Assembly (NCBI GenBank): GCA_044223995.1
Contig: JBGALE010000008.1
Span: 124,001-188,000 of the forward strand
Length of the DNA: 64,000 nucleotides
Reading direction: 5' to 3'
From: JACMLD01 sp044223995
Lineage (GTDB): Bacteria; Bacteroidota; Bacteroidia; Chitinophagales; Chitinophagaceae
The position numbers and the translations under genes are program-made. Position 1 is the first letter of the stretch. Each line of letters opens with the position of its first letter. Below the pieces are notes generated by a model that made no database searches, was not told the DNA's origin, and saw only the letters and a list, made by a program, of their open reading frames with translations. Below, one piece after another: positions 1 to 8,779 of this stretch.

Positions 1-1
1 G

Positions 2-901
2 AAGGTGATGCAGACATTGTACGTGATAGAATCAATGGAAGGAGCAATGAAACCCGGCGAACCCCAGAAAGTCCTGCAAAAACATTTTGACCTTACCCGC
101 GGACTACTGGTCTACCTGTTATTCAGTCTTTCCGAAATAGCCCGGTACGCCGAAACAGATGCCCGTCAAAAAGCTTCCAAACATTTGCCCACCGCAGGCG
201 ACCTGAATGTCAACATCAAACTGGCTGGGAACGAAGTATTGTGGAAACTGCTGGAAGACCCCCAATACAAGGAAGCGGTTAAACTGGAAAAACCGGAATT
301 ATTGGCAGATAAGGAGCTTACCCGCAAATTGTACCTGGAACTCATCCAAACCCCCGAATACAAACAATATATCAGCGAAGAAGGCCGCAATTCTAAATCG
401 GAGCGGCAAATACTCGAATTCATTTTCAGTTCGCTGATGCTGCCGGGTGAAAACTTTACCAACCATGTGGAGGAATTGTTTACCAACTGGGACGATGACT
501 GCGAAATGATGAGCCAACTGGTGATGACCTACCTTCAGAAACCGGGTTCGCTGCATTTTACCGAAATTGTCAGCCGGGAAAAACTCCAGTTCGCACGCGA
601 TTTGCTGGCCACTGCGATGGAAAAGAAGGAACAGGCCATGGATATGATCAAACCCAAACTGAAAAACTGGGACCCCGACAGGATTGCCGTACTGGATATG
701 ATATTGATGCAGATGGGTGTGTGCGAATTCCTGTATTTTGAGACTATTCCGCCGAAGGTGACCATCAACGAATATATTGACCTGGCCAAGGAATACAGCA
801 CACAGCAAAGCGGCCAGTTTGTCAACGGAATCCTCGACAATATCCACAAGGATTTGCTGAAGGACGAAAAGATGCACAAGGTGGCATTTAAAAAGAAGTA
901 A
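2..901 (+). CDS. nusB: Transcription antitermination protein NusB, 5'-truncated by the window edge
   Basis: NusB binds boxA RNA with S10 in the rRNA antitermination complex. The reading frame is open from base 2 (Lys-Val-Met-Gln-Thr), which matches the internal start of Bacteroidota NusB, so the real start lies upstream of the window and the ATG at 8 is internal. About 299 residues are visible. The C-terminal third carries the NusB fold, with the signature PPKVTINEYIDLAKEYS followed by GQFVNGILDNI. The long N-terminal region before it is usual for this phylum but absent from the 139-residue E. coli protein. A separate promoter follows before the next gene. Identification is firm; the missing part is probably about ten residues. 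Confidence 0.95.
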   Translation, partial: KVMQTLYVIESMEGAMKPGEPQKVLQKHFDLTRGLLVYLLFSLSEIARYAETDARQKASKHLPTAGDLNVNIKLAGNEVLWKLLEDPQYKEAVKLEKPELLADKELTRKLYLELIQTPEYKQYISEEGRNSKSERQILEFIFSSLMLPGENFTNHVEELFTNWDDDCEMMSQLVMTYLQKPGSLHFTEIVSREKLQFARDLLATAMEKKEQAMDMIKPKLKNWDPDRIAVLDMILMQMGVCEFLYFETIPPKVTINEYIDLAKEYSTQQSGQFVNGILDNIHKDLLKDEKMHKVAFKKK

Positions 902-911
902 GTTCAATCAT

Positions 912-919
912 TACATTTG
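912..919 (+). promoter_or_regulatory. Bacteroidota -7 promoter element (TACATTTG)
   Basis: TACATTTG matches TAnnTTTG, the -7 box read by the Bacteroidota housekeeping sigma factor. It lies 14 bases before the ATG of the DUF1573 lipoprotein gene, so that gene and yajC can be transcribed apart from nusB. Confidence 0.6.
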
Positions 920-933
920 TAAAAAAATAAATT

Positions 934-1374
934 ATGCGATTTGTTTCAGCATTGGCTTTACTGGTGATACTGGCCGCCTGCCAGGATTCAAACAAGGGCG
1001 CCAAAATACCCAACCAGGCCGGTATGATATCCGAGGCACAGGATACAACAAAATATACCACGATACAGTGGCTCGATTCTTCAAAAGAATACGGGAAAAT
1101 CAATGAAGGGCAAAAGCTGGAAGTATCCTTCCGTTTTAAAAACACCGGCGATAAGCCCCTGGTCATTGAAAGTGTAAGACCGAGTTGCGGTTGCACCGTA
1201 GCCGATCCTCCCAAAGAACCCATCGCCCCCGGCGAGGAAGGTGAAATAAAAGGTTCTTTCGACAGCAATGGAAAAAATGGACAGCAGCACAAGACCATTT
1301 ATGTATATGCCAATACAAAGGGGAAACAAAACCACGAGCTGACTTTTGCCGTGGATGTGCAGAAGAAGCAATAA
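934..1374 (+). CDS. DUF1573 domain lipoprotein
   Basis: A 146-residue protein with a lipoprotein signal: a short basic N-terminus, a hydrophobic stretch and lipobox LAAC with Cys16 as the lipidated residue. The mature part has the DUF1573 (immunoglobulin-like, ASH/MSP-type) pattern: YGKINEGQKLEVSFRFKNTG, then PSCGCTVADPPKEPIAPGE. DUF1573 proteins are very common in Bacteroidota; their exact role is unknown, and envelope structural or binding functions are usually suggested. It sits between nusB and yajC with its own promoter and is separated from yajC by 41 bases. Family call is secure, function is not. Confidence 0.9.
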   Translation: MRFVSALALLVILAACQDSNKGAKIPNQAGMISEAQDTTKYTTIQWLDSSKEYGKINEGQKLEVSFRFKNTGDKPLVIESVRPSCGCTVADPPKEPIAPGEEGEIKGSFDSNGKNGQQHKTIYVYANTKGKQNHELTFAVDVQKKQ

Positions 1375-1415
1375 TTAAATTTCAATTATAAACAGTAACA
1401 ATTATTCAAATTACA

Positions 1416-1751
1416 ATGACAAAAGCTATGATTCTCTTACAGGCGGCAGGCGGTTCAGGTGTTACCTTTCAGATGTTATTACTGGGTGGTATGATCCTGG
1501 TGTTCTGGTTGTTCATGATCCGTCCGCAGGCTAAAAAGGCAAAGGCTGCAAAGGAATTCCAGGCCAGCCTTCAAAAAGGTTCTAAGGTAGTCACCATTGC
1601 TGGTATACACGGCACGGTGAATAAAGTAAACGAAGACAATACCATCCTGCTGGAAACCAGTCCCGGCAGTTATATGAAAGTGGAAAAAAGCGCTATCAGT
1701 ATTGAGTGGAGCCAGCAAATCAACAAGGCTGCCGCCGCTGACGCGAAATAA
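1416..1751 (+). CDS. yajC: Preprotein translocase subunit YajC
   Basis: YajC is a small accessory membrane protein of the Sec translocase, associated with SecDF. This 111-residue protein has one N-terminal transmembrane helix (about residues 18-36) ending in FMIRPQAKKAKAAKEFQ, the hallmark of the family. A soluble domain follows, with KGSKVVTIAGIHGTVNKV and a basic-acidic tail. Length is normal. secDF is in the window at 9206 but not adjacent. The gene is followed by an intrinsic terminator, so it ends the nusB-DUF1573-yajC run. Confidence 0.95.
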   Translation: MTKAMILLQAAGGSGVTFQMLLLGGMILVFWLFMIRPQAKKAKAAKEFQASLQKGSKVVTIAGIHGTVNKVNEDNTILLETSPGSYMKVEKSAISIEWSQQINKAAAADAK

Positions 1752-1773
1752 TAAAAGCGTTTTCTTTTTTACC

Positions 1774-1820
1774 AATCCGAAATTCTGCCACTGTTCGCAT
1801 GGAAGAATTCCGGATTTTTT
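1774..1820 (+). terminator. Intrinsic terminator after yajC
   Basis: An inverted repeat with 13-base arms and one mismatch (arms at 1774-1786 and 1804-1816) is followed by a T run. It lies 23 bases after the yajC stop and before coaE. Confidence 0.7.
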
Positions 1821-1845
1821 ATTTTAGTGCAGTCAATCCTATCAC

Positions 1846-2436
1846 ATGCTCAAAGTTGGCATCACCGGTGGTATCGGCAGCGGCAAAAGCACTGTCAGCA
1901 AAATATTTGAAGTACTGGGCATCCCGGTGTACTATGCCGATGATGCGGCCCGCCGCATCATGAACGAAGATGAGGTATTGAAAACTGCTATTATAAAAGA
2001 ATTTGGCGAGGAAACCTATACAAATGGAGCATTGAACAGATCGTATTTAGCCGCCAAAGTTTTTAACGACCAACATCAACTCGAAAAACTCAATGCACTG
2101 GTGCACCCGGCCACTTTACGGGATGCGGACGACTGGATGAAAAAACAAAACAGTCCTTACACCCTGAAAGAAGCAGCCCTGATTTTTGAAAGCGGCGCGC
2201 AGCAGCAACTCGACTTTGTGATTGGCGTATATGCACCTGCCACGCTGCGCATTCACCGTGCCATGAAAAGGGATGCTATTTCAAAAGAGGAAGTCACTGC
2301 GCGGATGGACAAGCAAATGGATGAAACCATCAAAATGAAACTCTGCGACTTTATCATTACCAACGATGAGCAGCAGGCGGTACTGCCCCAGGTATTGCAA
2401 CTGCACGAAAAATTACTGCAGCTAAGCCACGGTTAA
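1846..2436 (+). CDS. coaE: Dephospho-CoA kinase
   Basis: CoaE phosphorylates the ribose 3'-OH of dephospho-CoA, the last step of coenzyme A synthesis. The 196-residue protein opens with the P-loop GITGGIGSGKSTVSK (residues 6-20), then YYADDAARRIM and LVHPATLRDADDW, the substrate-binding region of the family, and EAALIFESG and IGVYAP in the core. The C-terminal FIITND element is also typical. Length matches the family. The last 15 bases overlap tail-to-tail with the convergent hemolysin III gene. Confidence 0.95.
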   Translation: MLKVGITGGIGSGKSTVSKIFEVLGIPVYYADDAARRIMNEDEVLKTAIIKEFGEETYTNGALNRSYLAAKVFNDQHQLEKLNALVHPATLRDADDWMKKQNSPYTLKEAALIFESGAQQQLDFVIGVYAPATLRIHRAMKRDAISKEEVTARMDKQMDETIKMKLCDFIITNDEQQAVLPQVLQLHEKLLQLSHG

Positions 2437-3060
2437 CAACACGGCCACATAATGACAACCGGCTGCCGCGAGTACAAATAAATGCCATACCAGGTGGTGC
2501 CATTTCCATTTTTCCCAGAGATAAAAGATAACACCCAGTGAGTACAGGCCGCCGCCAATGGCGATCAGTACAATCACTGCACGCGGCAATGCATTGAAAA
2601 ATGATTTTCCGCCCCAGATCATTATCCATCCCATGAGCAGGTAAATAATAGTGGAGACAATATTGAAACGGTTCACAAAAAATATCTTGAAGGCAATGCC
2701 CAATAAAGTCAACCCCCATAATACCGACAACATCACGATACCTGTGCTGTTGAAATAATAGTTGAGGATAAAAGGGGTATAGGTACCGGCAATGAGAAAA
2801 TAAATACTGATATGATCCAGTATTTTTAATACCTGTTTCGCAGCCGGGTGACGAAACCCATGAAATAAGGTAGAGAAAGTAAACAACATTAAAAAACAAA
2901 AACCATACACACTGGCACCGACAATGGGGGCAATGCTATCGGCCTTGGTAGCCAGCGCAGTCAGCAATGGGATACAGGCCACGCCAAATAAGATACCAAT
3001 GCCATGTGAAATACTATTGGCCATCTCCAGTTTCAGTTGGGTCTTTTCATCGTATGCCAT
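2422..3060 (-). CDS. Hemolysin III / PAQR family membrane protein (TrhA-like)
   Basis: A 212-residue integral membrane protein with about seven hydrophobic helices. It shows the family pattern: ENxxSHG-like start (LEMANSISHGIGILFG, residues 11-26), SxxxH at FTFSTLFHGF, DHISIYFLIAGTYTPF, and the C-terminal HLVWHLFVLAAAGCHY with the conserved histidines that bind zinc in PAQR proteins. Members have been linked to membrane fluidity or energetics (TrhA/YqfA) rather than true hemolysis. It is downstream of the methyltransferase on the same strand (80-base gap) and overlaps the end of coaE. Confidence 0.88.
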   Translation of the reverse strand: MAYDEKTQLKLEMANSISHGIGILFGVACIPLLTALATKADSIAPIVGASVYGFCFLMLFTFSTLFHGFRHPAAKQVLKILDHISIYFLIAGTYTPFILNYYFNSTGIVMLSVLWGLTLLGIAFKIFFVNRFNIVSTIIYLLMGWIMIWGGKSFFNALPRAVIVLIAIGGGLYSLGVIFYLWEKWKWHHLVWHLFVLAAAGCHYVAVLLTVA

Positions 3061-3140
3061 CGTTCCATATATATAGGGTTAACACTATTATTCCTTGTGG
3101 CAGCTATACAAAGTTAACCACTGTCGCCCATCACGATGGT

Positions 3141-4091
3141 TTATTTAATTATCTTATAACACCAGCGCAGCAATTTTCCTTCAAAGTCGAAAGGTGTGGT
3201 GGCTTTTGTGATATCCGTAATGGAGGACGCTGTTATGGATTCCTTTGCCAGTTGGAATTTGGTATAGTTGGTGCTGAAGTATAAAACACCACCGGGTTTC
3301 ATCACCAGCAGGCATTTGTTGATAAGGTCAACATGATCTTCCTGTATATCCAGGAAATCCTTCATGCGCTTGCTGTTGCTGAAGGTAGGCGGATCGAGGA
3401 TGATGATATCGAAGGTGTTTAGTTTCAGTTCGTCGAGGTATTGCAGTACATCCGCATGTACGAAGGGATGTTTGATGGGGTCGTACAGGTGATTGAGTTT
3501 AAAATTATCCTCTCCCCAACTGAGGTAAGTTTTGGACAAGTCGACCGAAGTCACCGAAGCAGCGCCACCCGCGGCAGCATACACGGAAAAGGAAGCAGTA
3601 TAACAAAACAGGTTTAGTACTTTTTTATCTTTCGACTCATTGCGCACCATACTGCGTGTCACCCGGTGATCGAGGAATAATCCTGTATCGAGGTAATCAG
3701 ATAAGTTTACCTTGAATGACAGGCCGGCTTCGTGAACGGTAAAGAATTCCATGTCATCACCCGTTTTCTGGTATTGATCCTGCCGGCCGGTTTTGCGTTT
3801 GCGTTGCTTGAGGTATATTTTTTCATCGGGTGTGCCGGTTACTTCGCTGATGACAGTCAAACTCTGCTGCAGCCATTGTTCGTATTGTTCTTCCGTGAGG
3901 TGGTGCCGGGCGCGGTATTCGGATAAATAAACAGCGTCTTCATATATATCGATGATCAAAGGGAACTCGGGGAGATCGCGATCATACAAACGATAACAGC
4001 TCACCGATTGCCGCCTGGCCTGTTTGGATAAATGCCGGAATACTTTTGTAAGGCGGTTGCGGAACATTTGTATTTTTTCTTCCTCGGTCAT
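3141..4091 (-). CDS. RlmK-like class I SAM-dependent RNA methyltransferase
   Basis: A 316-residue protein resembling the RlmK half of the 23S rRNA methyltransferase RlmKL and the RlmI family. After an N-terminal region (residues about 1-110) come LNLFCYTASFSVYAAAGGA (SAM motif I), TSVDLSKTYLSWGEDNF, and the catalytic-type IIILDPPTFSNSKRM; the C-terminus is GVLYFSTN. There is no THUMP or RlmL domain, so this is the stand-alone form. The ATG at 4091 is preferred over upstream in-frame starts because those would run across the promoter of the divergent gene at 4128. The exact RNA target cannot be read from the sequence. Confidence 0.85.
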   Translation of the reverse strand: MTEEEKIQMFRNRLTKVFRHLSKQARRQSVSCYRLYDRDLPEFPLIIDIYEDAVYLSEYRARHHLTEEQYEQWLQQSLTVISEVTGTPDEKIYLKQRKRKTGRQDQYQKTGDDMEFFTVHEAGLSFKVNLSDYLDTGLFLDHRVTRSMVRNESKDKKVLNLFCYTASFSVYAAAGGAASVTSVDLSKTYLSWGEDNFKLNHLYDPIKHPFVHADVLQYLDELKLNTFDIIILDPPTFSNSKRMKDFLDIQEDHVDLINKCLLVMKPGGVLYFSTNYTKFQLAKESITASSITDITKATTPFDFEGKLLRWCYKIIK

Positions 4092-4116
4092 GCGCGTTAA
4101 AAATACGACAATGTAG

Positions 4117-4124
4117 TAGTTTTG
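4117..4124 (+). promoter_or_regulatory. -7 promoter element (TAGTTTTG) three bases before an ATG
   Basis: TAGTTTTG fits TAnnTTTG and ends only three bases before the ATG at 4128, so the transcript is expected to be leaderless or nearly so. Confidence 0.5.
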
Positions 4125-4127
4125 ATA

Positions 4128-4961
4128 ATGCAGAAAAATGTTCCCATACCAACCCTTCATCTTTTTGCACCGCTGCACGAACAATTGATTCAATTACTCC
4201 GTGGTTTATCGCCGGAAGAATGGGTACTTCCTACTGTTGCCAAACAATGGAGGGTGAAAGATGTGGTAGCACACCTGCTGGATACCAGCATTCGCTATGT
4301 TTCCGCCAACAGGGATCAGCATTTCCTGCGGCCCGCCACGAGCATTGCTTCCCACGAGGACCTGGCAACCTGGCTCAATGCATTGAACGCTGAATGGGTG
4401 ATGTCCATGAAGCGGGTAAGCAGTCCGATATTGGTGGACTGGCTGGATGCAGCGGGCCGGCAGCAGAATGAATTGCTGCTGCTGGCAGATGAATTTGCCA
4501 TGGCGCCATTTGGTGTTAGCTGGGCAGGTGAAGAGCATTCAGTCAACTGGTTTCATATTGCAAGGGAATATACCGAGCGCTGGCACCACCAGCAGCAGGT
4601 ACGCGATGCCGTTAGTAAACCCGGAATACTCACGAATGAATTTTATTACCCCGTACTGGACACATTTATGATGGCATTGCCATTCAATTACAGGAATACA
4701 CATGCAGAAGCCGGAACAGTATTGCAGGTGAGTATTACGGGCGATGGTGGCGGCGAATGGTTTTTAGAAAAAGGGGTTCAATGGGTGTTGGATAAAAAAA
4801 ACAGCTCCCCTGTTAATACAAAGATTAGTATTGACGGAAATATTGCCTGGAAACTTTTTACCAAAAGCTGGCGCAAAGAAAGCATCATGAATAATATATC
4901 CATTGAAGGGGATGCGACGCTGGCTGAATCGGTTCTGGATATGGTGACGGTGGTTGCGTAG
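4128..4961 (+). CDS. DinB / maleylpyruvate isomerase N-terminal domain protein
   Basis: A 277-residue cytoplasmic protein of the DinB-like four-helix superfamily. The N-terminal section has LLRGLSPEEWVLPTVAKQW, RVKDVVAHLLDTSIRY, and a downstream WFHIAREYTERWHHQQQ, the pattern of metal-binding histidines (helix HxxxxxxR then WHHQ) found in mycothiol-dependent maleylpyruvate isomerase-like proteins. These often act as thiol-dependent transferases or isomerases. bshB1 in this window shows the cell can make bacillithiol, a plausible cofactor. The start at ATG 4128 rather than TTG 4122 is chosen because 4122 lies inside the promoter box. The substrate is unknown. Confidence 0.75.
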   Translation: MQKNVPIPTLHLFAPLHEQLIQLLRGLSPEEWVLPTVAKQWRVKDVVAHLLDTSIRYVSANRDQHFLRPATSIASHEDLATWLNALNAEWVMSMKRVSSPILVDWLDAAGRQQNELLLLADEFAMAPFGVSWAGEEHSVNWFHIAREYTERWHHQQQVRDAVSKPGILTNEFYYPVLDTFMMALPFNYRNTHAEAGTVLQVSITGDGGGEWFLEKGVQWVLDKKNSSPVNTKISIDGNIAWKLFTKSWRKESIMNNISIEGDATLAESVLDMVTVVA

Positions 4962-5339
4962 TCATGTTATACATCATAACACCTGATGACTATGTTAGTC
5001 CATGATTTGTCCTTTTTTGTTTCGCCAAAAAAGGACGAAAAAAGGCGCCCCGAAATCGATGACAGCCCGATTTCGGGTCCCGCCCTGATTAAACATTTGT
5101 TGTACTGTGATGAATAACATTTGTTCGCTGGTCATCAGTTCATAGCCAGGCATGCTGATATAATTCAAACAGCGGGCTCAACATATTACTTTCCATGTGC
5201 TCATTATTTAAATTGTATATCAGTAAGTCTATTTGAATAAGGCGAGTTAAAGAATCTTATACAAAAGCTTCCTCCCTGCAATCGATTAGCCTGTACAAAC
5301 GAACAACCAATTCTTAATAATTATTAGCAGAAATAAAAA
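4962..5339. other. Gene-free intergenic stretch with inverted repeats
   Basis: No convincing ORF. Two perfect hairpins sit next to each other: 10-base arms at 5009-5018 and 5027-5036, and 10-base arms at 5049-5058 and 5068-5077. The rest is AT-rich with no recognised RNA. Confidence 0.6.
5009..5077. repeat. Paired perfect inverted repeats, possible intergenic repeat element
   Basis: GTCCTTTTTT / AAAAAAGGAC with an 8-base loop is followed 12 bases later by CCCGAAATCG / CGATTTCGGG with a 9-base loop. They lie 47 bases or more after the end of the DinB-like gene. The compact double-hairpin layout looks like a mobile intergenic repeat rather than a simple terminator. Confidence 0.5.
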
Positions 5340-5359
5340 TGCCATCCTTGCGGACGGCA
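5335..5359 (-). terminator. Intrinsic terminator of the aminotransferase gene
   Basis: TGCCRTCC / GGAYGGCA hairpin with a TTGC loop and one G-T pair; on the minus strand it is followed by a T run. It lies 26 bases after the stop of the gene at 5385. Confidence 0.75.
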
Positions 5360-5384
5360 TTTAGTATAATCAACAGGATCACGC

Positions 5385-6575
5385 TTATTTCAATTTGGCC
5401 AATGCTTCCTTGATGCGCGCCCAGGCTCTTTCAATATTGGGCAAACTGTTGGCGAAAGAAAAACGAACACAATTCGGTTCACCAAATGCTTCTCCCATTA
5501 CGGAAGATACATTGGCCGTGTTCAGCAGGTACATACAAAAATCACCGGAGTTGGTAATGGTTGTCGTACCATCTGTTTTCCCGTAGTAATAACTTACATC
5601 AGGGAAAATATAAAATGCGCCTTCGGGTTCAAAACATTTGATACCGGGTATTTCCTTTATAAGTTCCAGTACGCGTTTCCTTCTTCTTGTAAATTCTTCC
5701 GTCATTTCCCGGGATGGTTTTAAATCTCCCGTGAGCGCTACAATGGCTGCACGCTGTGTAACAGCATTGGTACCGCTGGTAAATTGCCCCTGCAGCTTCT
5801 CACATGCTTTGGCTACATCTGCACTGGCTGCAATATAACCAAGACGCCAGCCTGTCATGGCAAAACCCTTGCTCAGACCATTGATGATGATGATACGATC
5901 TTTTAAATCGCTGAATTGTGCAATGCTTTCATGGCTGCCCACGAAATTGATGTATTCGTAAATTTCGTCGGAGATGATATAGATGCCGGGATGCTTGCGG
6001 AAGACTGCTGCCAGCGCTTCCAGTTCTTTTTTATTGTACACTGCGCCGGATGGATTGCAGGGAGATGAGAACAAAAACATTTTTGTTTTTGGTGTAATGG
6101 CTGCTTCCAGTTCGGCAGGTGTGATTTTGAAACTGTTGGCAACGGATGTTCTTACTTCCACTACTTTTCCGCGCGCAATCTTAACCAGTTCGCTGTAGCT
6201 AACCCAGTAGGGTGTGGGAATGATGACTTCTTCACCTTCATCTACCACTGCAAGGATGGCATTGGCCAGGCTTTGTTTGGCGCCGGTAGATACGACAATG
6301 TTCTCCGGTTTATACTCCAGGTTATTATCGCGTTTGAACTTGGTGCAAACAGCTTCTTTCAAATCAAGGTAACCGGCTACGGGCGTATAGTGACTGTAAT
6401 TGTCATTAATGGCTTTGATAGCTGCTTCCTTGATATGTTTCGGTGTATCGAAATCGGGTTCACCGAGGCTAAGATCAATAACATCGATTCCTTTGGCGCG
6501 CAGTTCACGACCCAGTTTGGCCATTTTCAGCGTTTCGGGCTCATTAAACCGCTGGAGTACTGAAGAAAGTTGCAT
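5385..6575 (-). CDS. PLP-dependent aminotransferase class I (aspartate-type)
   Basis: A 396-residue fold-type I aminotransferase close to thermophilic AspC-type enzymes; it would move the amino group of aspartate to 2-oxoglutarate. Visible landmarks: LSLGEPDFDTP near the N-terminus, STGAKQSL, SPCNPSGAVY (Asn contacts PLP), IISDEIYEYI (Asp and Tyr contact the ring), NGLSKGFAMTGWRLGY with the Schiff-base lysine, and NCVRFSFANS with the carboxylate-binding arginine. It has its own promoter and terminator and is monocistronic. Substrate could be aspartate or another amino acid. Confidence 0.9.
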   Translation of the reverse strand: MQLSSVLQRFNEPETLKMAKLGRELRAKGIDVIDLSLGEPDFDTPKHIKEAAIKAINDNYSHYTPVAGYLDLKEAVCTKFKRDNNLEYKPENIVVSTGAKQSLANAILAVVDEGEEVIIPTPYWVSYSELVKIARGKVVEVRTSVANSFKITPAELEAAITPKTKMFLFSSPCNPSGAVYNKKELEALAAVFRKHPGIYIISDEIYEYINFVGSHESIAQFSDLKDRIIIINGLSKGFAMTGWRLGYIAASADVAKACEKLQGQFTSGTNAVTQRAAIVALTGDLKPSREMTEEFTRRRKRVLELIKEIPGIKCFEPEGAFYIFPDVSYYYGKTDGTTTITNSGDFCMYLLNTANVSSVMGEAFGEPNCVRFSFANSLPNIERAWARIKEALAKLK

Positions 6576-6595
6576 GGTGTTTTAAAATTGAGTTG

Positions 6596-6603
6596 CAAAA
6601 GTA
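6596..6603 (-). promoter_or_regulatory. -7 promoter element of the aminotransferase gene (TACTTTTG)
   Basis: TACTTTTG on the minus strand matches TAnnTTTG and ends 20 bases before the ATG at 6575. Confidence 0.6.
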
Positions 6604-6688
6604 TTTGAATATGCCCGTATAAAAAAGGCATTTCGTTCCTGATACCCTTACGATTGTTCGTTTAGGGAATAAAATGTTTATTAACTTC

Positions 6689-7402
6689 TCAGTTGGGTGG
6701 GTGGACAATCATTGAAAATTTTGGTGCAGTGTTGCCGGTACCGGTTGACAGCCCGGAGTAAATGAACGAAACGATCTGTGCTTTATCCAGCAATATGCTG
6801 TCTGATGTATAGAGCAATTGCGAAGTGACCTTGTCGAAAATAAATGGTTTATACCTGCCGTGCCTGGGTGCAAAGTCGAATGTTTGCACAGAAGAAGCGG
6901 TGGGGTTGCTCCCGATAAAATTTCTGAAGACCACGACCGAATCGGGCCGCGTGGAATCTGTTTTCTTTGTCAGCAAAAACACGAGTGAATCACCGGGTAT
7001 GGTGCAGATAAACCGGCATTTCACCAATGATGTATCTGGTTTTGTCAAATCATCGGTAAGAAACAAATATGCCGGTGAAGCGATGGAAGCTGCTGTGTCA
7101 AATAACAGCAGGCTATAACCATTGGTGGTTCCGGTATAAATATTCTTATCCAGGAAACTGCTGGCGCCTATAGTAATGGAAAGATTATTCGTTCCGGCAG
7201 GTATCATACTGTACGGAGTTCCGGAAATTTGTCCCTGCGATAACGGCATGGTGCCCGCCACTGTTCCATTGATGGATGCGCTGAGACTGCTGACAGAGTA
7301 GGTTTCATTCAATACCATGAATTTGGCCACACCGCCTGCCGACTTTTTACAGGAAGAAAACAATACCAGTATGATGACAGGAAGAACCAGCAAATGTTTC
7401 AT
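6689..7402 (-). CDS. DUF4397-like lipoprotein
   Basis: A 237-residue protein with a lipoprotein signal (hydrophobic LLVLPVIILVLFSSC, Cys18). The mature part is beta-rich with FMVLNETYSVSSLSASING and PYSMIPAGTNNLSIT, which resembles the DUF4397 pattern of surface lipoproteins in Bacteroidota. It starts 9 bases after the serine hydrolase stop, so the two are co-transcribed. No enzymatic motif is visible; an envelope role is inferred from the signal alone. Confidence 0.7.
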   Translation of the reverse strand: MKHLLVLPVIILVLFSSCKKSAGGVAKFMVLNETYSVSSLSASINGTVAGTMPLSQGQISGTPYSMIPAGTNNLSITIGASSFLDKNIYTGTTNGYSLLLFDTAASIASPAYLFLTDDLTKPDTSLVKCRFICTIPGDSLVFLLTKKTDSTRPDSVVVFRNFIGSNPTASSVQTFDFAPRHGRYKPFIFDKVTSQLLYTSDSILLDKAQIVSFIYSGLSTGTGNTAPKFSMIVHPPN

Positions 7403-7411
7403 CAGGAAAGA

Positions 7412-8767
7412 TTATTTATCGTACTTCATTCGGAATGGACCAAGATCGGGAATATGTGCGCGTGGCCTTTTCAATTCGTATTCATATATCACCTGTCCCA
7501 GTCTTTTCATAAAGGGAAAACCGGTGGTATCATAATCGTATTTATCGTCGTTTAATATGCCATCCACATTGCAATACAAACGGGCGCTCAGCATAAATTC
7601 AATTTTTTTATCAAAATCCACCACGTAAGCCACATCTGTCAAGCAACCATAGGCATCCCCTACCTTGTTAAAGATGCGGATGTTTTTTGGCAATTCTCCT
7701 TTTTCAGATCCAAATAACAAAAACTTACAAAACGCCGGCCAGTATGCAGCCGTGTCTGCACTATACGGTGGATATGTACTTTCTGTGGGCACCTGCGACA
7801 TGTATTTCCATACAAACTGGTAATCATCTGCTGTAATATTGAAACGTTGTTTTTCCGGAACCGATGCCGGGAATAAAATGCTTTTTAATATACCTGTTAA
7901 ATCGTCCAGCGATAAACGGTTCTTTGCAGAAAAATTCATGGGATGATTGATGAGCTGATCGCCATTGTAATAACCATTGGCCATGGCATCGTTGCGCTGG
8001 CTGTATTTTTTTTCATTGAACTGCATGGGCTGGCTGTACAATGTTTTTCCATTGGGATCGAGAAACCGGATGGGATTGGTATGCCGGTTTTCATCGGGCG
8101 TCATGCTGATTTGCAGGCGGTGTAAAATTTCCGCATTGCTGTATCCCATTTTGTGCAAACAGTCATTGATGTATTCCTGCCCGAGAAATTCATAGAGCCG
8201 GTTGAATGCATCATTGTCACTTACCATGAAAATTTTCTTTACATAGTGTGCCACACTTGGTTTGCCGTCGATGGTAGTCGGATCGTTGTATACGGGCGAT
8301 TCATGACTGTAAGCCGATTCGGTGATCAGGGTACTGTTCCTGTCCAGTCCCGGCAACCTTAATTCGTGCAGTTTTTGAAGCGACAGTAATGCGATGGGCA
8401 TTTTGACGGTGGAGGCAGGATAAATGTATTCGCCGGGATTGTAATTGAAGTAATAGGTTTTGAACAAAGGCGTATTGTCGGCCTGGCGATCGATTTGGGT
8501 ATAGATGACCTGCACTTTCCAGGCAGAACGGTTGGCCAGTATGCTGTCGAAATATTCGGGGTGCGCTTTCAGGATGTCTTCAAGGAAGGCATCTGTTTTT
8601 GTATTGGCTGGTGAAACCGGTGGCGGTAGCGCAATGGTTTCTTCCATCGGGGAGGGTACCGGTGCTTTGGGCATGGGCGTGGACGTTATTTTTTTTGAGG
8701 GGCTGCAGGATAATATCACCAGCAGTGGTGTTGCTATAGCGATGAAACAGGAGAAGCCTTTTTTCAT
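7412..8767 (-). CDS. Serine hydrolase lipoprotein of the class A beta-lactamase fold
   Basis: A 451-residue lipoprotein (lipobox ending at Cys21, followed by a Pro-rich linker to about residue 50). It has the three penicillin-binding motifs: ASTVK (Ser119, Lys122), VSDND (Ser183-Asn185), and a KVGDAYG triad in place of KTG. The family includes beta-lactamases and D,D-peptidases; the modified third motif and lipid anchor suggest a cell-wall or peptide hydrolase rather than an antibiotic-resistance enzyme, but this is not provable here. First gene of a two-gene operon with the DUF4397-like lipoprotein. The start at 8767 is supported by a promoter box 4 bases upstream. Confidence 0.82.
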   Translation of the reverse strand: MKKGFSCFIAIATPLLVILSCSPSKKITSTPMPKAPVPSPMEETIALPPPVSPANTKTDAFLEDILKAHPEYFDSILANRSAWKVQVIYTQIDRQADNTPLFKTYYFNYNPGEYIYPASTVKMPIALLSLQKLHELRLPGLDRNSTLITESAYSHESPVYNDPTTIDGKPSVAHYVKKIFMVSDNDAFNRLYEFLGQEYINDCLHKMGYSNAEILHRLQISMTPDENRHTNPIRFLDPNGKTLYSQPMQFNEKKYSQRNDAMANGYYNGDQLINHPMNFSAKNRLSLDDLTGILKSILFPASVPEKQRFNITADDYQFVWKYMSQVPTESTYPPYSADTAAYWPAFCKFLLFGSEKGELPKNIRIFNKVGDAYGCLTDVAYVVDFDKKIEFMLSARLYCNVDGILNDDKYDYDTTGFPFMKRLGQVIYEYELKRPRAHIPDLGPFRMKYDK

Positions 8768-8771
8768 GCTT

Positions 8772-8779
8772 CAAAAATA
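8772..8779 (-). promoter_or_regulatory. -7 promoter element (TATTTTTG) four bases before the serine hydrolase ATG
   Basis: TATTTTTG on the minus strand ends at 8772; the ATG occupies 8767-8765. The spacing predicts a leaderless message. Confidence 0.55.
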
